NCBI RefSeq assembly: GCF_026672375.1
Contig: NZ_JAPPRA010000001.1
Location: 372,001 to 436,000, forward strand
DNA length: 64,000 nt
Source of the DNA: Caulobacter sp. SL161
Lineage (GTDB): Bacteria > Pseudomonadota > Alphaproteobacteria > Caulobacterales > Caulobacteraceae
Reading direction: 5' to 3'
A model generated the notes under the pieces. The model ran no database searches. It saw only the letters and a list, made by a program, of their open reading frames with translations, and had not been told where the DNA came from. The position numbers were made by a program, and so were the translations under genes. Below, one piece after another: positions 18,780 through 26,988 of this stretch (its first letter is position 1; every line of letters starts with the position of its first letter).

Positions 18780-20111
18780 TCAGGCCTCCGAGAGCGTCGC
18801 GCCGAGGCCCCGCATGAGGTCGGCGAAGCCGGGGAAGCTGGTGGCGATCATGCCCGGCTCGTCCACCGCCACAGGCTCCTGAGCGGCCATGCCCAGGATC
18901 AGGTGGCTCATGGCGATGCGGTGATCGCCGTGAGTGATGACGGTGGCGCCGCCCTTCAGCGGCTGGCCGGTCCCGGTGACGATGAAGCCTTCCGGCTCCT
19001 CGACCACCTGGACGCCGCAGGCCTTCAGGCCGTTGGCGGTCAGGCTGATCCGGTCGCTTTCCTTGACGCGCATCTCGCCCACGCCGCGCATCACCGTATC
19101 GCCGGAGGCGAAAGCCGCGGCGATGGCCAGGATCGGATACTCGTCGATCATCGACGGCGCGCGCTCGGGCGGCACGACCACGCCCTTGAGCGGGGAATAG
19201 CGCGCGGTGATGTCGCCGACCTCCTCGCCGCTGGCGACGCGCACGTTCGCGATCACGAGATCCGCGCCCATCTCCTGCAGGGTGGTGAAGAGGCCCGTGC
19301 GCAGTTCGTTGAGCATTACGCCCTCGACCGTCACCTCCGAGCCCGGAACGATCAGGGCGGCCACCAGCGGGAAGGCCGCCGACGACGGATCGCCCGGAAC
19401 GGCGACGTGCGTGCCCGTCAGCTTCTGGCCCGCAGGCAGGCGCACATGGCGGAAGGTCTTGTCGCCGGCCTTGCGGTCCTCGACGATCACCTCGGCCCCG
19501 AAGGCGCGCAGCATCCGCTCGGTGTGGTCGCGGGTGGCCTCGGGCTCGACGACCTCGACACCGCCCTCGGCGTGCAGGCCCGCCAGCAGCACGGCCGACT
19601 TCACCTGGGCCGAGGCCATCGGCAGGGTGTAGTTCAGGCCCCGCAGGTTTCCGCCCTTCAGGGTCAGGGGCAGGCGCCCCTTGTCGCGACCCAGCCAGGT
19701 CGCGCCCATGCGAGCCAGCGGATCCAGCACGCGGCCCATCGGGCGCCCGCGCAGCGACTGGTCGCCCGTGAAGGTGGCGCACATCGCAAAGCCCGCCGCC
19801 GCGCCCATGATCAGGCGCACGCCGGTGCCGGCGTTGCCGCAGTCGATGACGTCGGCGGGCTCCTCGAAGCCGCCCTTGCCCTCGATCCGCCAGCGCCCGA
19901 CGCCCTCGCGTTCGATCCGCGCGCCAAAGGCCTGCATGGCGCGGGCGGTGGCGAGGACGTCGTCCCCTTCCAGGAGACCCTCGACCGTCGTCGTCCCGGT
20001 CGCCAGCGCGCCCAGGATCATCGAACGGTGAGAAATGGACTTGTCTCCCGGAGCGCGCACGATCCCTCGCAGAGCGCCTCCGGGAGCGCTCTTCAATCCA
20101 GCCAGCGACAT
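18780..20111 (-). CDS. aroA: 3-phosphoshikimate 1-carboxyvinyltransferase (EPSP synthase)
   Basis: The 443-residue shikimate-pathway enzyme joins PEP to shikimate-3-phosphate. Signatures are [18 protein letters not shown] near residue 23, [14 protein letters not shown] near residue 95, the [10 protein letters not shown] loop and the C-terminal DHRIAMS. GNAGTG with Ala, rather than the E. coli-type GNAGTA, points to the class II-like alphaproteobacterial group, but resistance properties cannot be read reliably. It heads the aroA-cmk-rpsA series. The start is ATG 20111 ([16 protein letters not shown]). Confidence 0.97.
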   Translation of the reverse strand: MSLAGLKSAPGGALRGIVRAPGDKSISHRSMILGALATGTTTVEGLLEGDDVLATARAMQAFGARIEREGVGRWRIEGKGGFEEPADVIDCGNAGTGVRLIMGAAAGFAMCATFTGDQSLRGRPMGRVLDPLARMGATWLGRDKGRLPLTLKGGNLRGLNYTLPMASAQVKSAVLLAGLHAEGGVEVVEPEATRDHTERMLRAFGAEVIVEDRKAGDKTFRHVRLPAGQKLTGTHVAVPGDPSSAAFPLVAALIVPGSEVTVEGVMLNELRTGLFTTLQEMGADLVIANVRVASGEEVGDITARYSPLKGVVVPPERAPSMIDEYPILAIAAAFASGDTVMRGVGEMRVKESDRISLTANGLKACGVQVVEEPEGFIVTGTGQPLKGGATVITHGDHRIAMSHLILGMAAQEPVAVDEPGMIATSFPGFADLMRGLGATLSEA

Positions 20112-20229
20112 GCCGAAACCGGCTCCTTAGTACTTGGTGGTTTTCGCGAAGGGGTTTGCTTTTGACAGCGGGCTCGCGCCATGGCAAGTGACCCGCCGCT
20201 TTTCCCATCCGGATCAAAGGGTCGCCAAC

Positions 20230-20700
20230 TTGGCCAATCCCGACCTGGGCGCAAAACAAATCTGCCCCAACTGCCAATCGAAGTTCTACGACCTCAACCG
20301 TCGTCCCGCCGTCTGCCCCAAGTGCGGCGAGCAGTTCGACCCGGAAGAGGCCCTGAAGTCGCGCCGCGTCCGCGCCCGCGCCGTCACGCCGGACTATGAC
20401 GCCGACGACGAAAAGGAAGCGGTCGCTCCGAAGGAGGTCGACGGCTACGAGGACGAAGTCGACGACACCCCGGAAATCGACGAGGCCGCCGAGGCCGACG
20501 TCGTCGAGACCGATGACGAAGACGTCGATCCGGGCGCGCCGACTCCGGCCGGCGGTGACGATCTGGGCGTCGACTTCGCCGAGGACGAAGACCTCGCCGA
20601 CGAAGACGGCGACGACGTTCCGTTCCTCGAGGACGAGGACGACGACGACATTCTCGACGAGGAGATCGAAGGTCTCCCCGGCGAGGGCGTCGACGACTGA
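20230..20700 (+). CDS. TIGR02300-family zinc-ribbon protein with acidic tail
   Basis: About 156 residues if translation begins at TTG 20230, giving MANPDLGAKQICPNCQ, the usual start of this family; AAAGGG lies about 9 nt upstream. A single zinc ribbon is made by Cys12, Cys15, Cys29 and Cys32 (CPNCQSKFYDLNRRPAVCPKCG). The remaining two-thirds is a run of Asp/Glu-rich low-complexity sequence. The family is alphaproteobacterial and of unknown function. The frame extends upstream to an ATG at 20134, but those residues are not family-like and run into the aroA promoter region. A possible TTGACA at 20162 could drive it. Confidence 0.8.
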   Translation: MANPDLGAKQICPNCQSKFYDLNRRPAVCPKCGEQFDPEEALKSRRVRARAVTPDYDADDEKEAVAPKEVDGYEDEVDDTPEIDEAAEADVVETDDEDVDPGAPTPAGGDDLGVDFAEDEDLADEDGDDVPFLEDEDDDDILDEEIEGLPGEGVDD

Positions 20701-20706
20701 CCCCGC

Positions 20707-20755
20707 GGACAGCCGGTTGCGACGTGATCGCCGCCGGCTGTCCACAGGCGTTTTT
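20707..20755 (+). terminator. Probable terminator after the TIGR02300 gene
   Basis: GGACAGCCGG (20707-20716) pairs with CCGGCTGTCC (20734-20743), followed by ACAGGCGTTTTT. The loop is long (17 nt), so efficiency is uncertain. Confidence 0.6.
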
Positions 20756-20796
20756 GGGGGCGAAACATTTTTCTCGAAAAAAGTTCGAGAAGAGGC

Positions 20797-20824
20797 TTGA
20801 TCCCAAAAAAATCCCGGACTAGTT
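20797..20824 (+). promoter_or_regulatory. Candidate promoter for tRNA-Ala(GGC)
   Basis: TTGATC (20797-20802), a 16-bp spacer and CTAGTT (20819-20824) resemble the Caulobacter housekeeping pattern and share the 16-bp spacing seen upstream of the other two tRNAs here. It would give a leader of about 85 nt before the tRNA. Confidence 0.4.
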
Positions 20825-20915
20825 TCCGCGCCTCTTCGGGGGGCGACGCAAGTTCGAAACGCCGAAGAGACCAACGATTTCCGAGAGTTACCGCAAGGTT
20901 TTCTTAGAAAGAATT

Positions 20916-20991
20916 GGGGCTATAGCTCAGCTGGTAGAGCGCTTGAATGGCATTCAAGAGGTCAGCGGTTCGACTCCGCTTAGCTCCACCA
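20916..20991 (+). tRNA. tRNA-Ala (anticodon GGC)
   Basis: A 76-nt cloverleaf: acceptor GGGGCTA pairs with TAGCTCC (one G-U), D arm TAGCTCAGCTGGTAGAGC, anticodon stem-loop CTTGA-ATGGCAT-TCAAG with GGC, T arm AGCGGTTCGACTCCGCT, and encoded CCA. It is followed at once by a hairpin terminator. Confidence 0.97.
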
Positions 20992-20993
20992 TC

Positions 20994-21030
20994 AAGGCCC
21001 GGACGGAAACGTCCGGGCCTTGTCCATTTT
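20994..21030 (+). terminator. Terminator after tRNA-Ala(GGC)
   Basis: CAAGGCCCGGACG-GAAA-CGTCCGGGCCTTG forms a perfect 13-bp stem with a GAAA tetraloop, followed by TCCATTTT. Confidence 0.85.
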
Positions 21031-21052
21031 GGGCTCCTGTTTCCCGTCTCCT

Positions 21053-21079
21053 CTTGAACCGACCGCTATCGCGCGCCAT
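21053..21079 (+). promoter_or_regulatory. Sigma-32-like heat-shock promoter of hsp20
   Basis: CTTGAA (21053-21058), a 15-bp spacer and CGCCAT (21074-21079) match the sigma-32 consensus (CTTGAA ... CCCCAT) in 11 of 12 positions. It is placed to give a leader of roughly 75 nt before the small heat-shock gene. Confidence 0.65.
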
Positions 21080-21133
21080 GTCTGGCGTCGTGTCGTGGTG
21101 ATCGACGCCGATCCTCGGGCCGGTCTCCACGAA

Positions 21134-21158
21134 CGAAGTCGCTTCAGCGAGGACTTCG
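21134..21158 (+). promoter_or_regulatory. Hairpin at the hsp20 ribosome binding site (possible RNA thermometer)
   Basis: CGAAGTC (21134-21140) is the exact complement of GACTTCG (21152-21158). The loop and 3' arm contain the Shine-Dalgarno GAGG (21149-21152), and the ATG follows at 21161. Folding would hold the ribosome binding site in or at the base of a stem, as in ROSE-type thermometers of alphaproteobacterial small heat-shock genes. Thermal behaviour is inferred. Confidence 0.45.
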
Positions 21159-21160
21159 CG

Positions 21161-21589
21161 ATGACCCGGACGATCCTGTTCGACAGCCCCTTTCTGTTGG
21201 GGTTCGAACACACCCGAGACCTGATCGAGCGCGCCGCCAAGGCCGCGTCGGAAAGCTATCCCCCCTACAATGTCGAGCAGGCCGAGCACGGCGGCGTCCG
21301 CATCACCCTGGCCGTCGCGGGCTTCTCGCCCGAGCAGCTGCAGGTGACTGTCGAAGGCGGGCAACTGGTCGTGGCCGGCAAGCGCGACAGCGCGGACGGT
21401 CGCTCCGACGCCGAGCGGGCTTTCCTGCACCGCGGGATCGCGGCGCGCGGCTTTGTGCGCACCTTCGTCCTCGCCGAGGGCATGGAGGTCACGGCCGCGA
21501 CGCTTGAGCATGGCCTGCTGCACATCGACCTGGCCCGTCCGGCGCCCGAACGCCTGGTCAGGAAAATCCCGATCCGCAGCGCGGGCTGA
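21161..21589 (+). CDS. Hsp20/IbpA-type small heat-shock protein
   Basis: The 142-residue protein (MTRTILFDSPFLLGFEHTRD) has an N-terminal arm, then the alpha-crystallin domain from YPPYNVEQAEHGGVRITLAVAGF to GLLHIDLARP, and a short tail with the IxI-like KIPIRS motif that mediates oligomer assembly. These chaperones hold unfolding proteins in the cytoplasm. I chose ATG 21161, preceded by GAGG, because the FDSPFLLGFEHT start is typical. A heat-shock-like promoter and a hairpin at the ribosome binding site point to temperature control at two levels. The DUF1150 gene follows, a common alphaproteobacterial pair. Confidence 0.92.
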   Translation: MTRTILFDSPFLLGFEHTRDLIERAAKAASESYPPYNVEQAEHGGVRITLAVAGFSPEQLQVTVEGGQLVVAGKRDSADGRSDAERAFLHRGIAARGFVRTFVLAEGMEVTAATLEHGLLHIDLARPAPERLVRKIPIRSAG

Positions 21590-21674
21590 AACGCCGCGCA
21601 GAGTCCGCCTCGGGTCGCCGCGGTCTGAACCGCAGCGAAACGCGGCGCGTTACCTAATCGAAAGAGGTGGTCCT

Positions 21675-21944
21675 ATGACGCCCAACACGCAACACAGCCG
21701 GCCCCTGACCAGCGAAGCCTTCGCGGCCCTTGGCGCGCCCGCGCTCGTCTATGTCCGACCGATCAAGGCCGCCGAGATCCTGGCCGACGCTCCGGAAGGC
21801 GTCGAGGACCTCGACCTGTCGCCGGACCAGACGCTGTATGCGGTCTGCCGCGCCGATGGCGAGCGCCTCGCGGTCCTGATCGACCGCGACACCGCGATCG
21901 CCGCCGCCCTCGCCCATGAGCTGGCGCCGGTGTCTGTCCACTAG
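21675..21944 (+). CDS. DUF1150-family small protein
   Basis: An 89-residue protein (MTPNTQHSRPLTSEAFAALG) with the DUF1150 core: GAPALVYVRPIKAAE, LYAVCRADGERLAVLIDR and a C-terminal AIAAALAHELAPVSVH. The family is found in alphaproteobacteria, usually just downstream of an Hsp20 gene as here (85-bp gap), so a heat-stress role is likely, though no biochemical function is known. AGAGGTGG serves as ribosome binding site. Its TAG stop lies inside the first CTAG of the repeat beginning at 21941. Confidence 0.88.
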   Translation: MTPNTQHSRPLTSEAFAALGAPALVYVRPIKAAEILADAPEGVEDLDLSPDQTLYAVCRADGERLAVLIDRDTAIAAALAHELAPVSVH

Positions 21945-22048
21945 AGCATTTTTCGAGCGAAGTGGTTCCGGTTCGCGTGAAGAAAAATGCGCCAAAACAA
22001 AAGATTAGAGCTCACGGCCTGACGCAGTCAGGCCGTGAAATGCTCTAG
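21941..22048. repeat. 108-bp CTAG-bounded palindromic repeat, second type
   Basis: Terminal inverted repeats CTAGAGCATTT and AAATGCTCTAG bound two internal hairpins: one from GCATTTTTC to GAAGAAAAATGC, and one formed by TCACGGCCTGAC-GCA-GTCAGGCCGTGA. The architecture (CTAGAGC, hairpin, AGAGC, hairpin, GCTCTAG) is the same as in the 118-bp repeats at 12042 and 51607, though the inner sequences differ. The left end supplies the stop codon of the DUF1150 gene. Confidence 0.88.
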
Positions 22049-22066
22049 AAGAAGATCAGAAGGGCG

Positions 22067-22531
22067 TCAGGCGGCCGTGCTGGCCGGTTCGTCGGTCAAC
22101 AGGACGTGGATCGCGTCCGCTGATCGGGCCTGCCGCACCGAGGTGCGAACTTCGGGCTGGCGCATCATGCGCGCCACCCGCGCGAGCGCCCGCAGATGCT
22201 GCGCATTGGCCTCACGGGGCGCGAACAGCGCCACCAGAAGGTCAACGGGCTTGTCGTCGAGCGCATCGAAGGCGACCGGCGCGTCCAGCCGCACGACAAC
22301 CGCGCGAACCCGGTCCAGACCGTCCAGCCGTGCATGGGGGATGGCGACACCTTCGCCGACGCCGGTGGAACCGGCGGCTTCCCGCTCGATAAGACCGTCC
22401 AGCGCCGCTTCCGGGTCAACGCCCAGGACGCGGCCAGCGACATCCGCAACCATGGAAAGCGCCTGGCGCTTGCCGGGCGCGCTGGCGCGCAGCGCCACCG
22501 CTCCGGGCTCGAGAAGGTCGCCAATGGTCAT
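22067..22531 (-). CDS. ptsN: Nitrogen PTS EIIA component PtsN
   Basis: The 154-residue EIIA-Ntr protein accepts phosphate from NPr and regulates potassium, nitrogen and stringent-response functions rather than sugar import. The phosphorylated histidine is His66 in GEGVAIPHARLDGL. The start ATG 22531 (MTIGDLLEPGAV) is typical; the frame to 22609 adds unlikely residues. It ends the rnd-lpt-rpoN-hpf-ptsN series on the minus strand, the conserved companion position of rpoN. Confidence 0.94.
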   Translation of the reverse strand: MTIGDLLEPGAVALRASAPGKRQALSMVADVAGRVLGVDPEAALDGLIEREAAGSTGVGEGVAIPHARLDGLDRVRAVVVRLDAPVAFDALDDKPVDLLVALFAPREANAQHLRALARVARMMRQPEVRTSVRQARSADAIHVLLTDEPASTAA

Positions 22532-22616
22532 GGACTCACAACGCTCGCTAGTTTCCGACCGCCTTGGCGCCGCCGACGATAATCCACCGACGGCGCCAGA
22601 CCATGACACGGTCTGG

Positions 22617-23243
22617 TTAGCTCGCGGTTGACCCGTGTCCGTTCGACTTCGTGCGTTCGGGGTCGATCCAGCCGATATTCCCGTCTGGACGCCGATACAC
22701 CACAGAGATGCCCCCGTGGGCGGCGTTCCTAAACACGATTGCCGGGTATGCGGTCAAGTCCAGTTCCATAACAGCCATGGAAACGGTCATTGTCTTCATC
22801 GCGGCCTGGGTTTCCGCAATGACCATGGCCGCGGGCGCGCCCGTCGGGTGGTCGTCTTCAATATCCCAGTCTTCGTCCACATCGTCGCTTTCCGGCGCAC
22901 GGAGGACGAACATGGCGGCGTTCTCGACCTGCTTGGCCGTGGCCGCCGCAGAGTGGCTCTTAAGTCGCCTTTTGTAGCGCCTGATGCGCGTATCGATCTT
23001 GGCCAGGGCGGCGTCGAAGGCGGCGTGGGCGTCACCTCCGGACCCGTGGCTGATGAGTTGCTGACCCGATGCCAGCTTTACCGAGCAATCGACACGGAAG
23101 GCGTAGCCTTCCTTGCTGACCACGACCTCGGCGACGCCGCCGCGATCGAAGTACTTACCAATGCTCAGGGCGATTTCGTCGGAGACTCGCGCTCGCAGAG
23201 CCTCACCAACGTCGACATGCTTGCCGGAGACTTGGACTTGCAT
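22617..23243 (-). CDS. hpf: Long-form ribosome hibernation promoting factor
   Basis: The 208-residue protein combines the N-terminal HPF/RaiA domain (MQVQVSGKHVDVGEALRARV ... IDTRIRRYKRRLK, about residues 1-95) with a C-terminal dimerisation domain (MAVMELDLTAYPAIVFRNAA, then ISVVYRRPDGNIGWIDP), so it is the long form that pairs 70S ribosomes into 100S dimers directly. A roughly 55-residue acidic linker joins the two. It lies between exoD-like and ptsN genes, with 85 bp before the ptsN start, in the conserved sigma-54 neighbourhood. Confidence 0.95.
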   Translation of the reverse strand: MQVQVSGKHVDVGEALRARVSDEIALSIGKYFDRGGVAEVVVSKEGYAFRVDCSVKLASGQQLISHGSGGDAHAAFDAALAKIDTRIRRYKRRLKSHSAAATAKQVENAAMFVLRAPESDDVDEDWDIEDDHPTGAPAAMVIAETQAAMKTMTVSMAVMELDLTAYPAIVFRNAAHGGISVVYRRPDGNIGWIDPERTKSNGHGSTAS

Positions 23244-23306
23244 AGCGATATGACGCGCCTGTCGCAGGCGGGTGTCAAGCGGCGCTTTCGCGGCTTTTCG
23301 GCGCCC

Positions 23307-23921
23307 TCAGAACAGCCCTGAGAAGACCCCGAGAAGCTTGCGCGCGCCCATCACCACGACATGGGCGCTGACGAACAGAAGCGCCCCGCTGCCCACGGCC
23401 ATCAGATAACCCAGCAGGGCCAGGATTCCGTCACGCTGGAGCAGCGCCAGGGCCAGAACGGCGACCGTTGCGCCAGGAGCCAGATTGCCCAGCGGAATCG
23501 GCAAAACCAGCACCAGCGCCAGCAGGGTGCAGACCACTCCGACCATCCTTTCGCCCAGGGGTGCGAACAATGGCCGCAGCCGCGGGCGGGTGATCAGTTC
23601 CATGCTGCGCACGATCGGTCCCAGCCGCCGGAACAGCCCACGCAGATCGTCCCGCTTGAGCGGCTTTTCGTTCAAGCCGCGCGGCAACCAGGGGGTGTCC
23701 GCGCCCATGGCGATCTGAGGGGCCAGAAGCAGGATCGGCAATGACAGGATGGTCGACGACCCGGGCGGCAGGGGCAGGGTGTTCAGCAGACCAAACACCA
23801 GCAGCATCGCGCCGAACGCGCGGCTGTCGAACGCCGCCAGCATTTGCCCGACGGTCAGGGTGGGGCTGGCGTCCTCGCCAAAGCCCTCGATCACGTCGGC
23901 CAGACTCTTCTCGCTCATCAA
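23307..23921 (-). CDS. ExoD-family inner-membrane protein
   Basis: A 204-residue integral membrane protein of the ExoD (exopolysaccharide synthesis) family, recognised by LPPGSSTILSLPILLLAPQIA and its GERMVGVVCTLLALVLVLPIPLGNLAPGA segments. Four or so hydrophobic stretches follow a soluble N-terminus (SLADVIEGFGEDASPTLTVGQML). The molecular function of ExoD is unknown; mutants in rhizobia are affected in exopolysaccharide and alkali tolerance. It sits between rpoN and hpf, which are usually adjacent. Starts at ATG 23921 or 23918. Confidence 0.85.
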   Translation of the reverse strand: MMSEKSLADVIEGFGEDASPTLTVGQMLAAFDSRAFGAMLLVFGLLNTLPLPPGSSTILSLPILLLAPQIAMGADTPWLPRGLNEKPLKRDDLRGLFRRLGPIVRSMELITRPRLRPLFAPLGERMVGVVCTLLALVLVLPIPLGNLAPGATVAVLALALLQRDGILALLGYLMAVGSGALLFVSAHVVVMGARKLLGVFSGLF

Positions 23922-23970
23922 ATCCTCTCGGCCCGCTCAGGAACGCGCGGGGGGCGAAAAGGAAGCGGCT

Positions 23971-25464
23971 TCAGACCGCTTCCTTCATCAGCCGGCGACG
24001 CTCCACCGACGAGGGGATCCGCATGGCCTCTCGATACTTGGCCACGGTCCGACGGGCGATGTCGACCCCGGCCGCCTTGAGAATCTCTACGATGCGATCG
24101 TCGGAATGGACGTCGGCCTCGCATTTCTCGGCGTCGACCAGCCCCTTGATCTTGTGACGGACGCTGGCGGCCGAGTGAGCCTCGCCGCCTTCGGACGACT
24201 GGATGGCCGAGGTGAAGAAGAACTTCAGCTCGAACACGCCGCGGGGGGTGGCGATGTACTTGTTCGAGGTCACGCGGCTGACCGTGCTCTCGTGCATGCC
24301 GATGGCGTCGGCGACCGTCTTCAGGTTCAGCGGTCGCAGGTGCTCGACGCCGAAGGCCAGGAAGCCGTCCTGCTGGCGCACGATCTCGCTGGCGACCTTC
24401 AGGATGGTCTTGGCCCGCTGGTCCAGGCTCTTAACCAGCCAGTTGGCCGAGGCCATGCAGTCGGCGACGAAGGTCTTCTCCTGGTCGCTGCGCGCGCCCT
24501 TGGAGACGCGGGCGTGGTAGCGCTGGTCGACCAGCACGCGCGGCAGGGTGTCGGTGTTCAGCTCCACGTGCCACATGCCGCCGAGGCCTTCGCGGACCAT
24601 GACGTCGGGCACCAGGGTCTCTGCCGGCTCGCTGTGATAGGCCGCGCCCGGACGCGGATTCAGCGACCGGATCTCGCCGATCATCTCGCGCAGGTCTTCG
24701 TCGTCGACGCCGCAGATCCGGCGCAGGCTCGCCATATCGCGCTTGGCCAGGAGCTCGAGGTGATCGAGCATGGCGGCCATGGCCGGGTCGTAGCGGTTCA
24801 GGTCCTTGAGCTGCAGCGCCAGGCACTCGCGCACGTCGCGGGCGAAGACGCCCACGGGCTCGAAGCCCTGCAGCACTGACAGGGTCTCTTCGACAACCGC
24901 GAGGGCGCAGCCCAGACGATCGGCAAGCTCAACGATGTCGAGGCGCAGGTAGCCGCCTTCATCGACCGCGTCGATCAGGATCTCGGCGATGGCGTTGCGG
25001 GCCGGTGAGAGCGCCGCTTGCACCAACTGGGTTCGCAGGTGCGCGGCCAGGGTCGGGCTGTCGGTCAGCGCGCGCTCGTAGCCTTCGTCGCTCTCGAACG
25101 AGCCGCCGCCGCCCGCGCGCGACCAGTCGATCTGCCCGCCGGCGTGCTCGGCGTCCGCCCCGTCGCCGGTGGCGCGCTCGCCGGGGGAGACGTCGTCGCC
25201 GGGCGTGTCCAGCTCGCGCCCGGCCGTCGTATCGGCCACGGCGTCGACCTGGGTGAGGCTGGCGTCCCGCTCGGCCTCGACCTCAACGGCCGGCTCGTGA
25301 TCGCCCTCCTCGCGTTGCAGGAGTGGGTTACGCTCCAGCTCGGCCTCGACAAAGGCGTCGAGCTCGATGTTCGACAGCTGCAGCAGCTTGATGGCCTGCT
25401 GCAGTTGCGGGGTGATGACGAGGCCCTGGCCTTGCCGGAGCTCTAGTCGGTGGCTGAGCGCCAA
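23971..25464 (-). CDS. rpoN: RNA polymerase sigma-54 factor
   Basis: The 497-residue protein starts MALSHRLELRQGQGLVITPQ and continues with LQQAIKLLQLSNIELDAFVE, the Gln/Leu-rich region I that contacts activators. An acidic, variable region II (about residues 55-110) and the core-binding domain follow. The RpoN box ARRTVAKYREAMRIPSSVER lies near the C-terminus and recognises the -24 element. It needs enhancer-binding ATPases for open complex formation. It is flanked by lptB upstream (138 bp) and exoD-like/hpf downstream. In Caulobacter sigma-54 drives late flagellar and stalk genes. Confidence 0.97.
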   Translation of the reverse strand: MALSHRLELRQGQGLVITPQLQQAIKLLQLSNIELDAFVEAELERNPLLQREEGDHEPAVEVEAERDASLTQVDAVADTTAGRELDTPGDDVSPGERATGDGADAEHAGGQIDWSRAGGGGSFESDEGYERALTDSPTLAAHLRTQLVQAALSPARNAIAEILIDAVDEGGYLRLDIVELADRLGCALAVVEETLSVLQGFEPVGVFARDVRECLALQLKDLNRYDPAMAAMLDHLELLAKRDMASLRRICGVDDEDLREMIGEIRSLNPRPGAAYHSEPAETLVPDVMVREGLGGMWHVELNTDTLPRVLVDQRYHARVSKGARSDQEKTFVADCMASANWLVKSLDQRAKTILKVASEIVRQQDGFLAFGVEHLRPLNLKTVADAIGMHESTVSRVTSNKYIATPRGVFELKFFFTSAIQSSEGGEAHSAASVRHKIKGLVDAEKCEADVHSDDRIVEILKAAGVDIARRTVAKYREAMRIPSSVERRRLMKEAV

Positions 25465-25602
25465 TGCGCCCTCCTGACGTACGAAAAACTTTCGAACGCC
25501 ATTGAAGAGCGGTTCTGGTTAACGGGTCGCGAACGCCTGCAATATTCGGGCCGGTGCGACCGTGTGTCCCGAAAAAAGGCTTAGACCTTTCGGAACAAGG
25601 AC

Positions 25603-26361
25603 TTAGTCGCCCAGACGCGGCTCGGTGAAGCTCTCGCCCAGATAAACGCGCTTCACTTCCGGGTTTTCGACGATCTCGCGGGGCGAACCCTCGAACAGCA
25701 CCTCGCCCGCATGGATGATCGAGGCGCGATCGATGATGTCGAGCGTCTCGCGGACGTTGTGGTCGGTGATCAGGATACCGATGCCACGTCCCTTCAGATA
25801 GCCGATCACCTCGCGGATGTCGGCGATGGCCAGCGGGTCGATGCCGGCGAAGGGCTCGTCCAGCAGCATGAACGACGGCTCGCTGGCCAGGGCGCGGGCG
25901 ATTTCCACCCGGCGGCGCTCGCCGCCCGACAGGGCCACGGCCGGCGACTTGCGGATATGGGTGATCCGCAGCTCTTCCAGGATGCTGGTCACCTGCTCGC
26001 GCGCCTTGCGCGGATCGCGTTCGCGCATCTCGACCACGGCCATGACGTTCTGCTCGACCGTCATGCCCCGGAAGATCGAGGCTTCCTGCGGCAGGTAGCC
26101 GACGCCCAGGCGGGCGCGCTGGAACATCGGCTGGGCGGTGATGTTCTCGCCGTCCAGATAGATCGCGCCGTAGTCGGCGGCGATCAGGCCGGTGACCATG
26201 TAGAAGCAGGTCGTCTTGCCGGCGCCGTTGGGGCCCAGCAGGCCCGCCACCTCGCCGCGCTTCAGGCGCAGGGACACGTTCTTGACGACGGGGCGGTCGC
26301 CAAACGACTTGCCCACGGAATCGACGAACAGGCCGTCCATGTCGTTGGAGGTCAGGGTCAT
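25603..26361 (-). CDS. lptB: LPS export ABC transporter ATPase LptB
   Basis: The 252-residue ATPase powers LPS extraction from the inner membrane with LptFG. Walker A is GPNGAGKTT (residues 43-51), the signature LSGGERRRVEIARAL and Walker B FMLLDEPFAGIDP. The LptB-specific C-terminal ending RVYLGESFTEPRLGD-like segment is present. It starts 8 bp after the lptA stop, so the genes form an operon. rpoN follows in the same direction, as in most proteobacteria. An imperfect hairpin (25568-25592) between lptB and rpoN could attenuate readthrough. Confidence 0.97.
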   Translation of the reverse strand: MTLTSNDMDGLFVDSVGKSFGDRPVVKNVSLRLKRGEVAGLLGPNGAGKTTCFYMVTGLIAADYGAIYLDGENITAQPMFQRARLGVGYLPQEASIFRGMTVEQNVMAVVEMRERDPRKAREQVTSILEELRITHIRKSPAVALSGGERRRVEIARALASEPSFMLLDEPFAGIDPLAIADIREVIGYLKGRGIGILITDHNVRETLDIIDRASIIHAGEVLFEGSPREIVENPEVKRVYLGESFTEPRLGD

Positions 26362-26369
26362 TCGGGATC

Positions 26370-26939
26370 CTAGCGCGGCTCGGCCGTAGCCGGCGCGTCG
26401 GACGTCTGGGTGTCGTCCTGATAGAAGACCGCGCGGACGCGGCGCGTCGCGGTCCGCCCCGTGATCGTCGACTCAAGCTTGGCGTCGTTGGTCTTGGTGT
26501 TCACGGTCAGGCGATCGCCGCGCGCCACGTCGTTGCCCTTGACCAGGATGACATCCCCGGTGAGCACGGCGGTGTTGTTGCTGAAGGTGTAGACCGCACG
26601 ATCGCCGCGCGCGTTCTGCTGCTCGTTGACGAGATACACCCCGCCCTCGGCCTCCATGCGCTGGGCGTTGCCGCAGGCGTTGGCGTTTTCCGCCGTCGGG
26701 CGCTTGGCGTTGTAGATCGTGACCTTCTCCGCGCGCAGGCGAGAGCGGTTCTGCAGGATCTCGACGTTACCCGTGAAGATGATGAGACACTTGCTGTTGA
26801 TCGTTTCCTGATTGTCGGCGGAGACGTCCACCGGCGCGCTGGAATTACCTTGCTGGGCATAAGCCGCCCCGCCGGCGCCCGCGCCCGACAGGATCAACGC
26901 GGTCAAAGCCGCAGCCGCCGATCGCTTCATCAGAACCAT
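26370..26939 (-). CDS. lptA: LptA/OstA-family periplasmic LPS transport protein
   Basis: About 189 residues with a signal peptide (MVLMKRSAAAALTALILSGA, cleavage near AYAQQ) followed by an OstA beta-jellyroll: PVDVSADNQETINSKCLIIF, FTGNVEILQNRSRLRAEKV and VLTGDVILVKGNDVARGDRLTVN. Repeats of this fold form the periplasmic LPS bridge between LptC and LptDE. ATG 26939 and ATG 26930 are both possible; GAGG lies close upstream. It sits between lptC (50 bp upstream) and lptB (8 bp downstream) in transcription order. Confidence 0.92.
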   Translation of the reverse strand: MVLMKRSAAAALTALILSGAGAGGAAYAQQGNSSAPVDVSADNQETINSKCLIIFTGNVEILQNRSRLRAEKVTIYNAKRPTAENANACGNAQRMEAEGGVYLVNEQQNARGDRAVYTFSNNTAVLTGDVILVKGNDVARGDRLTVNTKTNDAKLESTITGRTATRRVRAVFYQDDTQTSDAPATAEPR

Positions 26940-26988
26940 GTCCTCATCCGTCGCGGCCCGCCTCCGAAGCGACCCGCGCCATTTCTCT

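Noticed and set aside
20134..20229. N-terminal extension of the TIGR02300 protein from ATG 20134
   Set aside because: The residues are not family-like, and the region is better explained as the divergent aroA promoter area; a TTG with an upstream AAAGGG gives the normal N-terminus.
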